64,000 nt of DNA from positions 1-64,000 of the forward strand of contig NZ_AWXZ01000040.1 of NCBI RefSeq assembly GCF_000496075.1. Direction: 5' to 3'. Shown here piece after piece: positions 18,945 through 35,139 of the stretch (position 1 is its first letter; each line of letters begins with the position of its first letter). Source of the stretch: Lutibaculum baratangense AMV1. GTDB taxonomy: Bacteria > Pseudomonadota > Alphaproteobacteria > Rhizobiales > Tepidamorphaceae. The notes below the pieces were generated by a model. The model was not told the origin of the DNA and ran no database searches. It saw nothing but the letters and a program-made list of their open reading frames with translations. The translations under genes were made by a program, and so were the position numbers.

Positions 18945-19232
18945 ATGCTGAAACGATGCGCGGATATCGGCCTGGCTGTCGGGCGAGGGGCGGTCGCGAA
19001 CGGCCTGTGCTTCGCCGTCGTGGTCGGGCTGACGAGCCTCGAGAACCATGAGCGGACCCGCCGGGAGACGGTGCGCCACGCGACGACCGCCGAGGGCGTG
19101 GAGACGGAGGAGGAGCTTGCCGCCGTGCGCGAGGCCGGCTGCAGCGAGGTGCAGGGGTATCTCTTCGCGAGGCCGATGGCCGCCGAGGCGGCACGGGCTT
19201 TCCTGCTGAACGGCCGCCAGCGGGCGGCCTGA
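18945..19232 (+). pseudogene. Remnant of an EAL-domain (c-di-GMP phosphodiesterase) gene
   Basis: Residues 48-90 of this 95-codon frame match the last part of EAL domains (TTAEGVETEEELAAVREAG, then EVQGYLFARPM). The catalytic EAL motif and the metal-binding residues upstream are missing. The first 47 residues, including a hydrophobic stretch GAVANGLCFAVVVGLTSL, are unrelated to an EAL domain. This looks like a deletion that joined a short 5' part to the 3' end of a longer gene. A GGGGGAG sequence precedes the ATG, so a short protein might still be made, but it cannot hydrolyse c-di-GMP. Confidence 0.75.
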
Positions 19233-19237
19233 GCAAG

Positions 19238-20194
19238 TCAGCCGAGCATCGCGTCGAGCGCGAACCCGGCGAACAGCAGCGCGCCGGCGTAGCGGTTCGA
19301 CCTGAAGAGCATCAGGCAGACATCCGGCGCGTTCGCGTCGAGCCTCCAGACCTGCCAGGCGAGGTGTGCCGCGAAGGCGGCGACACCGAGGAAGGACATG
19401 GCGCCGCCGCCCGCCAGCCATGCCGAGAGCCCGGCGCAGATGACGGTCGCCCCGAAGATCCCGACGAGCGCCGGCTTCGTCTTGTCGGCGAAGAAGAGCG
19501 ATGAGGACTTGATGCCGATGATCGCGTCGTCGGCCTTGTCCTGGTGGCCGTAGATCGTGTCGTAGCCGAGGCCCCAGAACCAGACGCCGATGTAGAGAAC
19601 GATGGGCGCGGCGGCGAGCGAGCCTGTCGTCGCCGACCATCCGACGAGGGCGCCCCAGGCGAAGGTCAGCGCGAAGACCGTCTGCGGCAGGGCGATGAAG
19701 CGCTTCATGAAGGGATAGATCGCGACGATCAGGAGCGACGCGAAGGAGAGGAGGATCGTGAAGAGGTTGAACTGCAGCACGACGGCGAGCCCGACGAGGC
19801 TCTGGAACACCGCGAAGGCCAGCGCCTGCTTCACGCTCACCTGGCCGGACGCGACGGGGCGGTGCCGGGTGCGCGCGACCTGTGCGTCGACCTTCCTGTC
19901 GACGATGTCGTTCCAGGTGGAGCCCGCTCCCCGCATCGCGACCGCCCCGACGAAGAACAGGAAGAGGTGCCAGGGATCGGGGTAGGGCAGGCCGGCCGCC
20001 ACCGCCACGAGCGCGGTCGACCACCAGCAGGGCCACATCAGGAGCCACCAGCCGATCGGCCGGTCGAGGCGGGCGAGCCTCAGATACGGCTTGAGGCCGT
20101 CGGGAGCGCGGCGGTCGACCCAGTTGCCCTTCACGGCGTCGGCCACCGTCGGGCCGGGCTCGCCGAGGCCGGTGGTGCCTCCGTCGCTCGTCAT
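19238..20194 (-). CDS. ubiA: 4-hydroxybenzoate polyprenyltransferase
   Basis: UbiA attaches the polyprenyl tail to 4-hydroxybenzoate in ubiquinone synthesis, within the inner membrane. The 318-residue protein has seven to nine membrane segments and both Asp-rich motifs: NDIVDRKVDAQVARTRHRP near residue 98, and YDTIYGHQDKADD near residue 224. The IGWWLLMWPCWW segment before them is typical of bacterial UbiA. The ATG at 20194 follows a GGGAG ribosome site. It converges on the EAL remnant with 5 bp between stops. Confidence 0.96.
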   Translation of the reverse strand: MTSDGGTTGLGEPGPTVADAVKGNWVDRRAPDGLKPYLRLARLDRPIGWWLLMWPCWWSTALVAVAAGLPYPDPWHLFLFFVGAVAMRGAGSTWNDIVDRKVDAQVARTRHRPVASGQVSVKQALAFAVFQSLVGLAVVLQFNLFTILLSFASLLIVAIYPFMKRFIALPQTVFALTFAWGALVGWSATTGSLAAAPIVLYIGVWFWGLGYDTIYGHQDKADDAIIGIKSSSLFFADKTKPALVGIFGATVICAGLSAWLAGGGAMSFLGVAAFAAHLAWQVWRLDANAPDVCLMLFRSNRYAGALLFAGFALDAMLG

Positions 20195-20262
20195 CGCGGT
20201 CTCCCTGCCCATCGTCCTGTCGTCGAACCGGGTTATGGCGTGGGAGAGGGGCGGGTCAAGCG

Positions 20263-20288
20263 GAACCGTTGCCGGGAGGAGCCGGTTG
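20263..20288 (+). promoter_or_regulatory. Possible EcfG-type general-stress promoter of the glg/tre operon
   Basis: GGAAC is followed after 17 bases by GGTT, close to the GGAAC-N16/17-CGTT promoter of the alphaproteobacterial general stress sigma factor. It lies about 100 bases upstream of glgE. Trehalose genes are often in that regulon. The -10 element matches in three of four bases only, so this is a weak call. Confidence 0.3.
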
Positions 20289-20385
20289 ATCCGTCCTGTC
20301 GTAACGCCAACGGAACGATAGAACCGGGCCGCGCCTCGTGCATTGTATGCTTCAGAAGGTCTGGCGCCAAAGCGGGAGGGGCAGT

Positions 20386-23300
20386 TTGAGACGCCGCGCA
20401 CCCAGTCTCTACCAACTCCGACTCGAGAGCGGGATCGGCCCCGAGGGCTGGGCCGAGGAGGCCCGGCGGGCGCTCGATCTCGGCTTCGACCACCTGCTGC
20501 TTCCGAGCGTCTTCGCGCTTCCCTCGCCGGGGGGCGGGACACCGCCGCTGTCGGGAGCGTTCGAGCGCTTCGAGGCTCTCCCCCAGGTGCTCGATCAGCT
20601 CCGGAGCCTCGGCCTTGGCCTGGTGCTGGAAGCCGCCTTCGACGAGGTCGACCAGAACTCCCCGATCGCCCGGGAGGAGCACGACTGGCTGAAGCCTTCG
20701 AAGACCGACTCGACGCTCGATCCCCGGCCGGAGCGGCCGTCGACGCAGCCCGACTACACGCGCAACCAGGTGCGCGACGGCATGGCGTCCGCCGCGCAGC
20801 ATTTCGGGCGGTTCCTGGCCGGCGCCGGCATCGACGGCATCCTCGCGCGCCGGGCCGCGAAGACGCCCGCGCCGATCTGGCAGCGGCTCGTCGGCGCCGC
20901 GCGCGACCTGACCCCGGATTTCCTCGTCATCGCCGACACGCTCGCCACCCCGCCCCTTGAGGTCGAGGCGCTCGCGGGGGCCGGTTTCGATTTCCTGCTC
21001 TCGAGCGCGGCGTGGTGGAACCTGCATGACGACTGGCTGATCGAAGAGCACCGGCGACAGGGGCGCATCGCGCCGCTGATCGCGTTCCCGACGCCGCTCG
21101 ACGAGCCGGCGCCCGCCATGGCGCCGGAGGAGCTGAAGGGCCGCATCCGGGCGTGCGGCGCGCTTTCGGCCGGCTTCCTCCTGCCGGCGAGCGCCCGTGA
21201 CGCGGTGGCCGCCCATTCCCCCCATGCCTCCGGCGAGAGCTTCTCCGCCGCCATCGCGGACGTGAACGCCCTGCGGGCCCGCCACGACATCGTGGGCCGG
21301 GCCGAGAGCCTGGAGCGCGTGACAGGCCCCTACGATCCGCTCGCCGTGATCTGGCGCCACGACGGCGGCCATCCCCAGACGGCGCAGGGCGCGGTGGCGA
21401 TCGCCGTGAACACCGGGCCCGAGCCCATCGCGGTCGAGCCGCGCCTGCTCCACGGCGCCGGGGGCGGCCAGATCTGCCAGTTCACCGAGATCCTGCCGGG
21501 CTGCGTCGAGAAGCCGGTGGCGCCGTCCGTCCCGATCGAGCTCGCGCCCGGCGAGGTCCGGCTGTTCGTCGGAGGCGAGGGGCCGGTCCGCGGCAAGCGG
21601 CGCAAGCTCGCAGCGGCGGAAGGAGCGGACCGGCGCCTCGAGGCGCTGGCCGCCGAGCGGGTCGCGATCGAGGCCGTCGAGCCGCAGATCGAGGGCGGCC
21701 GCTTCCCCGTCAAGCGGGTGATCGGCGACGAGGTCCACGTCACCGCCGACATCTTCTGCGACGGCCACGACAAGATCGACGCCCGCATCCTCTACCAGGG
21801 GCCGGGCAAGCGCGACTGGGAGGCGGTCCCGATGCGCTTCGTCGAGAACGACCGGTGGGAGGGCTTCTTCCCCGTCACGCAGCTCGGCCGCTACTCCTTC
21901 ACGATCGAGAGCTGGCGCGATCTCTTCGCCACGTGGCGGGAGGAGGTCGTCAAGAAGCGGAATGCGGGGCAGCGCGTCGCGCTCGAGATCGAGGAGGGCA
22001 AGCACCTGCTCGAGGCCGCAGACGAGAAGGCGGGCAAGAACGAGCGCATCCTGATCGAGACCGCGCTCACCCGCCTCTCCGAGCTCGAGGGAGACGATGC
22101 GCGGCTGGCGGTGCTGCTCGACGAGGACCTGTTCCTCGCCATGAAGGCGGCCGGCGCGAAGACGAACCTGACGCGCTGGAACAGGAAGCTCGAGGTGCGC
22201 GTCGACCGCCCGGCCGCGTCCTTCTCGGCCTGGTACGAGATCATGCCGCGCTCGCAGTCGGGCGATGCCGGCCGCCACGGCACGTTCGACGACGTCATCG
22301 CCCGGATCCCGTCGATCGCCGACATGGGCTTCGACGTCCTCTACTTCCCGCCGATCCACCCGATCGGCAAGACGAACCGCAAGGGCCGCAACAACACGCT
22401 GACGCCCGCTCCCGACGATCCGGGCAGCCCCTACGCGATCGGCTCTCCCGAAGGCGGCCACGACGCGATCCATCCCGAGCTCGGCACGCTCGACGACTTC
22501 CGCCGCATGGTGGACGCGGCGAACGCGCACGGGCTCGAGGTGGCGCTCGACTTCGCGATCCAGTGCTCGCCCGACCACCCCTGGATCAAGGAGCATCCGG
22601 AGTGGTTCGACTGGCGGCCGGACGGCACGATCAAGTTCGCCGAGAACCCGCCGAAGAAGTACGAGGACATCGTCAACGTCCACTTCTACCGCGGCGCGAT
22701 CCCGAGCCTGTGGTACGCGCTGCGCGACGTCGTGCTGTTCTGGGTCGAGCAGGGGGTGAAGATCTTCCGGGTCGACAACCCGCACACGAAGCCGCTGCCC
22801 TTCTGGGAGTGGATGATCGCCGAGGTCCTGGCTGTCTCGCCGGGCGTCGTCTTCCTCGCCGAGGCCTTCACGCGGCCGAAGATGATGAAACGGCTGGGCA
22901 AGGTCGGATACCACCAGTCCTACACCTACTTCACGTGGCGCAACGAGAAGTGGGAGATCGTCGAGTACATGACCGAGCTCGCCCACACCGACATGCGCGA
23001 GTACTACCGGCCGAACTTCTTCCCCAACACGCCGGACATCAACCCGGCCTACCTGCAGACCGGCGGCCGGGCCGGCCATCTCGTGCGCGCCGTGCTGGCG
23101 GGGACGCTCAGCCCCTCCTACGGCATCTACGAGCCTTTCGTGCTGACGGAGGCGACGCCGGTGCCTGGCAAGGAGGAGTATCTCGACTCCGAGAAGTACG
23201 AGATCCGCGCCTGGGACCGCGAGCGGCCGGGCAACATCAGGGCGGAGCTCACGCGCCTGAACGAGATCAGGCGGCTGCATCCCGCCCTCAGGCGCATCGA

Positions 23301-23592
23301 GACGGTGTCCTTCCTGAACGCCTGGAACGACAACATCCTCGCCTACGCGAAGATCACCGCCGACAGGTCGGACGCGCTGCTGATCCTCGTCAATCTCGAC
23401 CCGCACACCGCGCAGACGGCCGACTACGAGGTTCCCTTATGGGAATTCGGCCTGCCGGACGACGCCACGATCGGCGTGCAGGACCTCTTCGGGGGCAACC
23501 ACTTCACGCTGACGGGGAAGATCCAGTCGATTACGCTCGATCCCGCCGACAGGCCGTTCATGGTCTGGCGGCTGATCCCGCCCGGCGCGTGA
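20386..23592 (+). CDS. glgE: Alpha-1,4-glucan:maltose-1-phosphate maltosyltransferase
   Basis: GlgE extends alpha-1,4-glucans with maltose from maltose-1-phosphate. The GH13_3 catalytic part begins around residue 590 and shows FPPIHPIGKTNRKGRNN, the nucleophile region FRVDNPHTKP (Asp797) and LAEAFTRP (acid Glu826). The first ~430 residues are an extra, poorly conserved barrel-like domain, as in long rhizobial-type GlgE. The frame can begin at an ATG at 20338, but a TTG at 20386 follows GGGAGGGG at good spacing, giving 1068 residues. It is the first gene of the glg/tre operon, with 46 bp to treS. Confidence 0.95.
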   Translation: MRRRAPSLYQLRLESGIGPEGWAEEARRALDLGFDHLLLPSVFALPSPGGGTPPLSGAFERFEALPQVLDQLRSLGLGLVLEAAFDEVDQNSPIAREEHDWLKPSKTDSTLDPRPERPSTQPDYTRNQVRDGMASAAQHFGRFLAGAGIDGILARRAAKTPAPIWQRLVGAARDLTPDFLVIADTLATPPLEVEALAGAGFDFLLSSAAWWNLHDDWLIEEHRRQGRIAPLIAFPTPLDEPAPAMAPEELKGRIRACGALSAGFLLPASARDAVAAHSPHASGESFSAAIADVNALRARHDIVGRAESLERVTGPYDPLAVIWRHDGGHPQTAQGAVAIAVNTGPEPIAVEPRLLHGAGGGQICQFTEILPGCVEKPVAPSVPIELAPGEVRLFVGGEGPVRGKRRKLAAAEGADRRLEALAAERVAIEAVEPQIEGGRFPVKRVIGDEVHVTADIFCDGHDKIDARILYQGPGKRDWEAVPMRFVENDRWEGFFPVTQLGRYSFTIESWRDLFATWREEVVKKRNAGQRVALEIEEGKHLLEAADEKAGKNERILIETALTRLSELEGDDARLAVLLDEDLFLAMKAAGAKTNLTRWNRKLEVRVDRPAASFSAWYEIMPRSQSGDAGRHGTFDDVIARIPSIADMGFDVLYFPPIHPIGKTNRKGRNNTLTPAPDDPGSPYAIGSPEGGHDAIHPELGTLDDFRRMVDAANAHGLEVALDFAIQCSPDHPWIKEHPEWFDWRPDGTIKFAENPPKKYEDIVNVHFYRGAIPSLWYALRDVVLFWVEQGVKIFRVDNPHTKPLPFWEWMIAEVLAVSPGVVFLAEAFTRPKMMKRLGKVGYHQSYTYFTWRNEKWEIVEYMTELAHTDMREYYRPNFFPNTPDINPAYLQTGGRAGHLVRAVLAGTLSPSYGIYEPFVLTEATPVPGKEEYLDSEKYEIRAWDRERPGNIRAELTRLNEIRRLHPALRRIETVSFLNAWNDNILAYAKITADRSDALLILVNLDPHTAQTADYEVPLWEFGLPDDATIGVQDLFGGNHFTLTGKIQSITLDPADRPFMVWRLIPPGA

Positions 23593-23638
23593 GCCGTCGC
23601 TGCCAAGTCAGAACAAGACGTATCGGAACCGGAACAAC

Positions 23639-26925
<3,287 letters not shown>

Positions 26926-26929
<4 letters not shown>

Positions 26930-29150
26930 CGGAAATCGAAAGAAAGAACGTCGAGCCCCTCGGTGATCGCGCCGACCGCAGCGCCGTGGATGCGCTCGTG
27001 CAGGGGCGGCACGGCGACCCGTTCCAGCTCCTCGGCATGCATGGCGGAACGCTCCGGACCCTCCAGCCGGGTGCGAAGCGCGTCTGGGTGCTCGGCGAGA
27101 CGGGCGACGAGCCGCTCGTCGAGCTCGAGAAGACGCATCCGGACGGCCTGTTCGCGGGCAGCGTGCCGGGGCATTCGGAGCCCTTCCCCTACCGGCTGCG
27201 GATCGAGTGGCCGTCCGAGACGCTCGACGTCCACGACGCCTACCGCTTCCCGCCGCTCCTCGGCGAGCTCGACGTCTACCTGATGGCGGAGGGCAAGCAC
27301 CTCCACCTCTACAAGACGCTGGGCGCCCATCCGGTCGAGTGCGAGGGCGTGGCAGGGACGCGCTTCGCCGTCTGGGCCCCGAACGCCAGCCGCGTCAGCG
27401 TCGTCGGCGACTTCAACTCCTGGGATGGGCGGCGCCACCCGATGCGCCACCGCGTGGAGTGCGGCGTCTGGGAGCTGTTCGTTCCGGGCATCGGGCAGGG
27501 CGAGAGGTACAAGTACGAGATCCTCGACGCCCGCGGAAACCGGCTGCCGCTGAAGGCCGATCCCGTCGGCTTCCGGTCGGAGCACCCGCCGGAGACGGCC
27601 TCGGTGGTGCAGGGCCTGCCGCGCCACGCCTTCCAGGACGAGGCCTGGGTGAGGGAGCGCGAGGCGCGGAACTCGCTGAAGGCGCCGATCTCGATCTACG
27701 AGGTGCATCTGGCGTCGTGGATGCGCGTGCCGGAGGACGGCAACCGCTACCTCTCCTACGACGAGCTGGCGGAGCGCCTCGTGCCCTACGTGGCCGAGAT
27801 GGGCTTCACCCATATCGAGCTCCTGCCGATCTCGGAATATCCCTTCGACGGCTCGTGGGGCTACCAGCCGGTCGGCCTCTACGCCCCGACGATCCGGCAC
27901 GGCGACGCCGAGGGCTTCGCCCGCTTCGTCGACGCGTGTCACGCCAAGGGGATCGGCGTCTATATCGACTGGGTGCCCGGGCACTTCCCGGAGGATGCGC
28001 ACGGGCTCGCGAAGTTCGACGGCACCCATCTCTACGAGCACGAGGACCCGCGCCTCGGCTTCCACAAGGACTGGAACACGCTCATCTACAACTACGGGCG
28101 CAACGAGGTCGCGAACTTCCTCCACTCGAACGCGCTCTACTGGCTCGACCAGTTCCACATCGACGGGCTGCGCGTCGACGCGGTCGCTTCGATGCTCTAT
28201 CTCGACTACTCGCGCAACGAGGGCGAGTGGGTGCCGAACAAGCATGGCGGCAACGAGAACCTCGAGGCGATCGACTTCCTGCGCCGGCTGAACGAGCTGA
28301 CCTTCGCCGAATATCCCGGCACGACGACGCTCGCCGAGGAGTCGACCTCGTGGCCGAGCGTGTCGCGGCCCGTCTATCTCGGCGGCTTGGGCTTCGGCTA
28401 CAAGTGGAACATGGGCTGGATGCACGACACGCTGCGCTACATCCAGAACGAGCCGGTCCACCGCAAGTACCACCAGAACGACCTGACCTTCGGCCTGCTC
28501 TACGCCTTCTCCGAGAACTTCGTGCTGCCGCTCAGCCACGACGAGGTCGTGCACGGCAAGCGCTCGCTTCTAGGCCGGATGCCGGGCGACCAGTGGCAGC
28601 GCTTCGCCAACCTGCGCGCCTATTTCGGCTTCATGTGGCTGCACCCCGGCAAGAAGCTCCTGTTCATGGGCGGCGAGTTCGGTCAGGAGCGGGAGTGGGC
28701 CTATGCGCAGAGCCTCGACTGGCACCTCCTCTCGGAGCCCTACAATGCCGGCGTCCAGCGGCTCGTGCGCGATCTCAACCACACCTATCGTGGCACGCCC
28801 GCGCTGCACGAGCTCGACGCGCAGTCCTCGGGCTTCGAGTGGGTCGACGCGAGCGATACCGAGCAGAGCGTGCTCAGCTTCCTGCGCCGCGGCGAGGGCC
28901 CCGAGGACGTCGTGCTCGTGGTGTGCAACTTCACGCCCGTCGTGCGGCACGACTACCGGCTCGGCGTTCCGCTGCCCGGCGAGTGGCGCGAGATCGTGAA
29001 CACCGACCGGCCCGACTATGGCGGAGGCGGGATCGACACCGGCGGCACGCTGCAGGCCGAGGCGGAGCCCTGGCACGGCCGCGACTACTCCCTGCGGGCG
29101 ACGCTGCCGCCGCTCGCGACGGTGGCCTTCGCCTGGCACAAGCCGGCCAC

Positions 29151-29154
<4 letters not shown>
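26926..29154 (+). CDS. glgB: 1,4-alpha-glucan branching enzyme
   Basis: GlgB makes alpha-1,6 branches in glycogen. The 742-residue protein has a long N-terminal CBM48-type region ([20 protein letters not shown] near residue 148) and the GH13_9 catalytic barrel. Key motifs are [26 protein letters not shown] (nucleophile Asp418), LAEESTSWP (Glu471) and [12 protein letters not shown]. Length is standard for the long bacterial form. The start overlaps treS and the stop overlaps glgX-treZ, both by 4 bases. Confidence 0.98.
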
Positions 29155-33103
<3,949 letters not shown>

Positions 33104-33107
<4 letters not shown>

Positions 33108-35134
33108 GCGAAGTGCTTGACCGGCTGGCCGACGCCTGCGGCATCGAGCCTGCCTATCACGACATCTCCGGCCGCCACCACGTCGCCTCGCCCGAGACGA
33201 AGCGGGCGCTGATCGAGGCCATGGGCCTTGCCGCCGGCAGCGACGGCGAGTGCCGGGACAGCCTCGGGCGGCTCGAGGAGCGCCAGGGCGCGGCGCTCGG
33301 GCCCGTCGTCGTGAGCCGCGAGGCGGACCGCATCGTCGCCGAGGTGCGCCTGCCGGACGCAGAGCCGCACTGGCAGCTCCGCCACGAGAACGGCGAGGCG
33401 GTGGAGGGGCGCGCGGAGATCCGCCACGGGCGGCTCGAGATCCGCTTCCCGCCGCTGCCGCACGGGCGTGCGAAGCTGCACCTCGAGATCGGCGAGGGCA
33501 TCGAGACGGAAGTCATCCTCGCGCCGCCGCGCTGCGTGACGCCGGCCGATCTCGGCATCGACCGCGCCTTCGGCATCACGGCGCAGGTCTACTCGATCCG
33601 CGACGCGCGGGACGTGCCGACGGGCGACTACACGTCTCTCGCCGACCTCGCGCGGCGGGCGGGCCAGGCCGGCGCCGACCTCGTCGGCATCAATCCCGTC
33701 CACGCGCCGTTCCCCGCCGCCTTCGACCGGCCGAGCCCCTATTCTCCGTCGAACCGCGGCTTCCTCGACTGGCGGCTCGTCGACATCGCCGCGGTGCCCG
33801 GTGCCGCGCCCGACGATGCGGGGACGGTGCCGCCGAGCGAGGCGCTGGTCGACTGGCCGGCCGCGCTCAACTGGCGGATGGCGGCGCTGCGCAAGGCGCA
33901 TGGCCGCTTCATGGCGGGATCCGACGACGCCGCGCGCGACGAGTTCCTGCGCTTCCGCGCCGCGGGCGGGGAGGACCTGCACAACCAGTGCCTGTTCGAC
34001 GCGCTGAGCGACCATTTCGAAGGCCGCGCCTGGTGGGACTGGCCGGAGGAGTATCGCTCCGCCCGCAGCGGCACGGTCGCCCGCTTCGCGGAGGAGAATC
34101 AGGAGGCGACGTCCTTCTTCGCCTACCTGCAGTGGCTCGCCGACCGGCAGCTCGCCAGGGCGCACGACGTGGGGCGCCACGCCGGCATGCGGCTCGGGCT
34201 CTACCGCGACCTCGCGGTCGGGGCCGATCCCGCCGGCTCGGCGAGCTGGGCGACGCCGGAGCTCGTCGTGCCGGCGGCCTCCGTCGGCGCGCCGCCGGAC
34301 GACCTCGCCCCCGGGGGGCAGAACTGGGGGCTCGCGCCGTTCTCGCCGGTCGCGCTGCAGGCGAACGCGTACCGGCCGATCGGCGCGGCCTTCGCCGCCT
34401 CGATGCGCCACGCCGGCGCGGTCCGCATAGACCATGCGATGGCGCTGCAGCGACTGTTCTGGATCCCTCGGGGCGGCTCCGCGGCGGACGGCGCCTATGT
34501 GCGCTACCCGTTCCACGACCTCCTCGCCGTCCTGGCGCTCGAATCCAACCGCGCCCGCGCCGTCGTCATCGGCGAGGATCTCGGGACGGTGCCGTCCGGC
34601 TTCCGCGAGGCGATGCACGACAACGGCATGCTCGCCTACCGGGTGCTGCCCTTCGAGCGCCGCGACGACGGCAGCTTCAAGGAGCCGCAGGAATACCCGC
34701 AGCTCGCCGCCGCCTGCACGGCGACCCACGACATGCCGACCGTGCGCGGCTGGCTCGCCGGACGCGACGCGCACTGGCGGGCGAATGTCGGGCAGATCCC
34801 GGACGAGGCCGAGGCGCGGGCGAACCGCGAGGCCGACGTCGCCCGGCTCGTCGAGACATTGCAGCGCCTCGACCTGCTCGACGGTGCCGATCCCCTGACG
34901 GAGAGCGAGTTCGTGGCGGCGGTCCACCGCTTCGTCGCGCGCACCGCGTCCTGCCTCGCCTTCGTGCAGATCGAGGATCTCGCCAGGGAGCTCGAGCAGC
35001 CGAACCTGCCGGGCACGCTCGACGAGCATCCGAACTGGCGCCGCAGGCTCGGCCGCGACCTCTCCGCGATCTTCTCCGACCCCGCGACAGACGCGATCCT
35101 CACGGACTTGCGGGCGCAGCGCCCGAGACGGTGA
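33104..35134 (+). CDS. malQ: 4-alpha-glucanotransferase (amylomaltase)
   Basis: MalQ (GH77) moves alpha-1,4-glucan chains between acceptors, here probably recycling the short chains left by GlgX and TreY. Motifs in the 676-residue protein include GDYTSLADLARRAGQAGAD, SPYSPSNRGFLDW, VRIDHAMALQRLFWIP (nucleophile Asp443) and IGEDLGTVP. The N-terminal ~130 residues are the extra domain of long bacterial MalQ. The ATG overlaps the glgX-treZ stop as ATGA. The treY gene follows with either a GTGA overlap or a 5-bp gap. Confidence 0.96.
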
Positions 35135-35139
35135 ACCCC

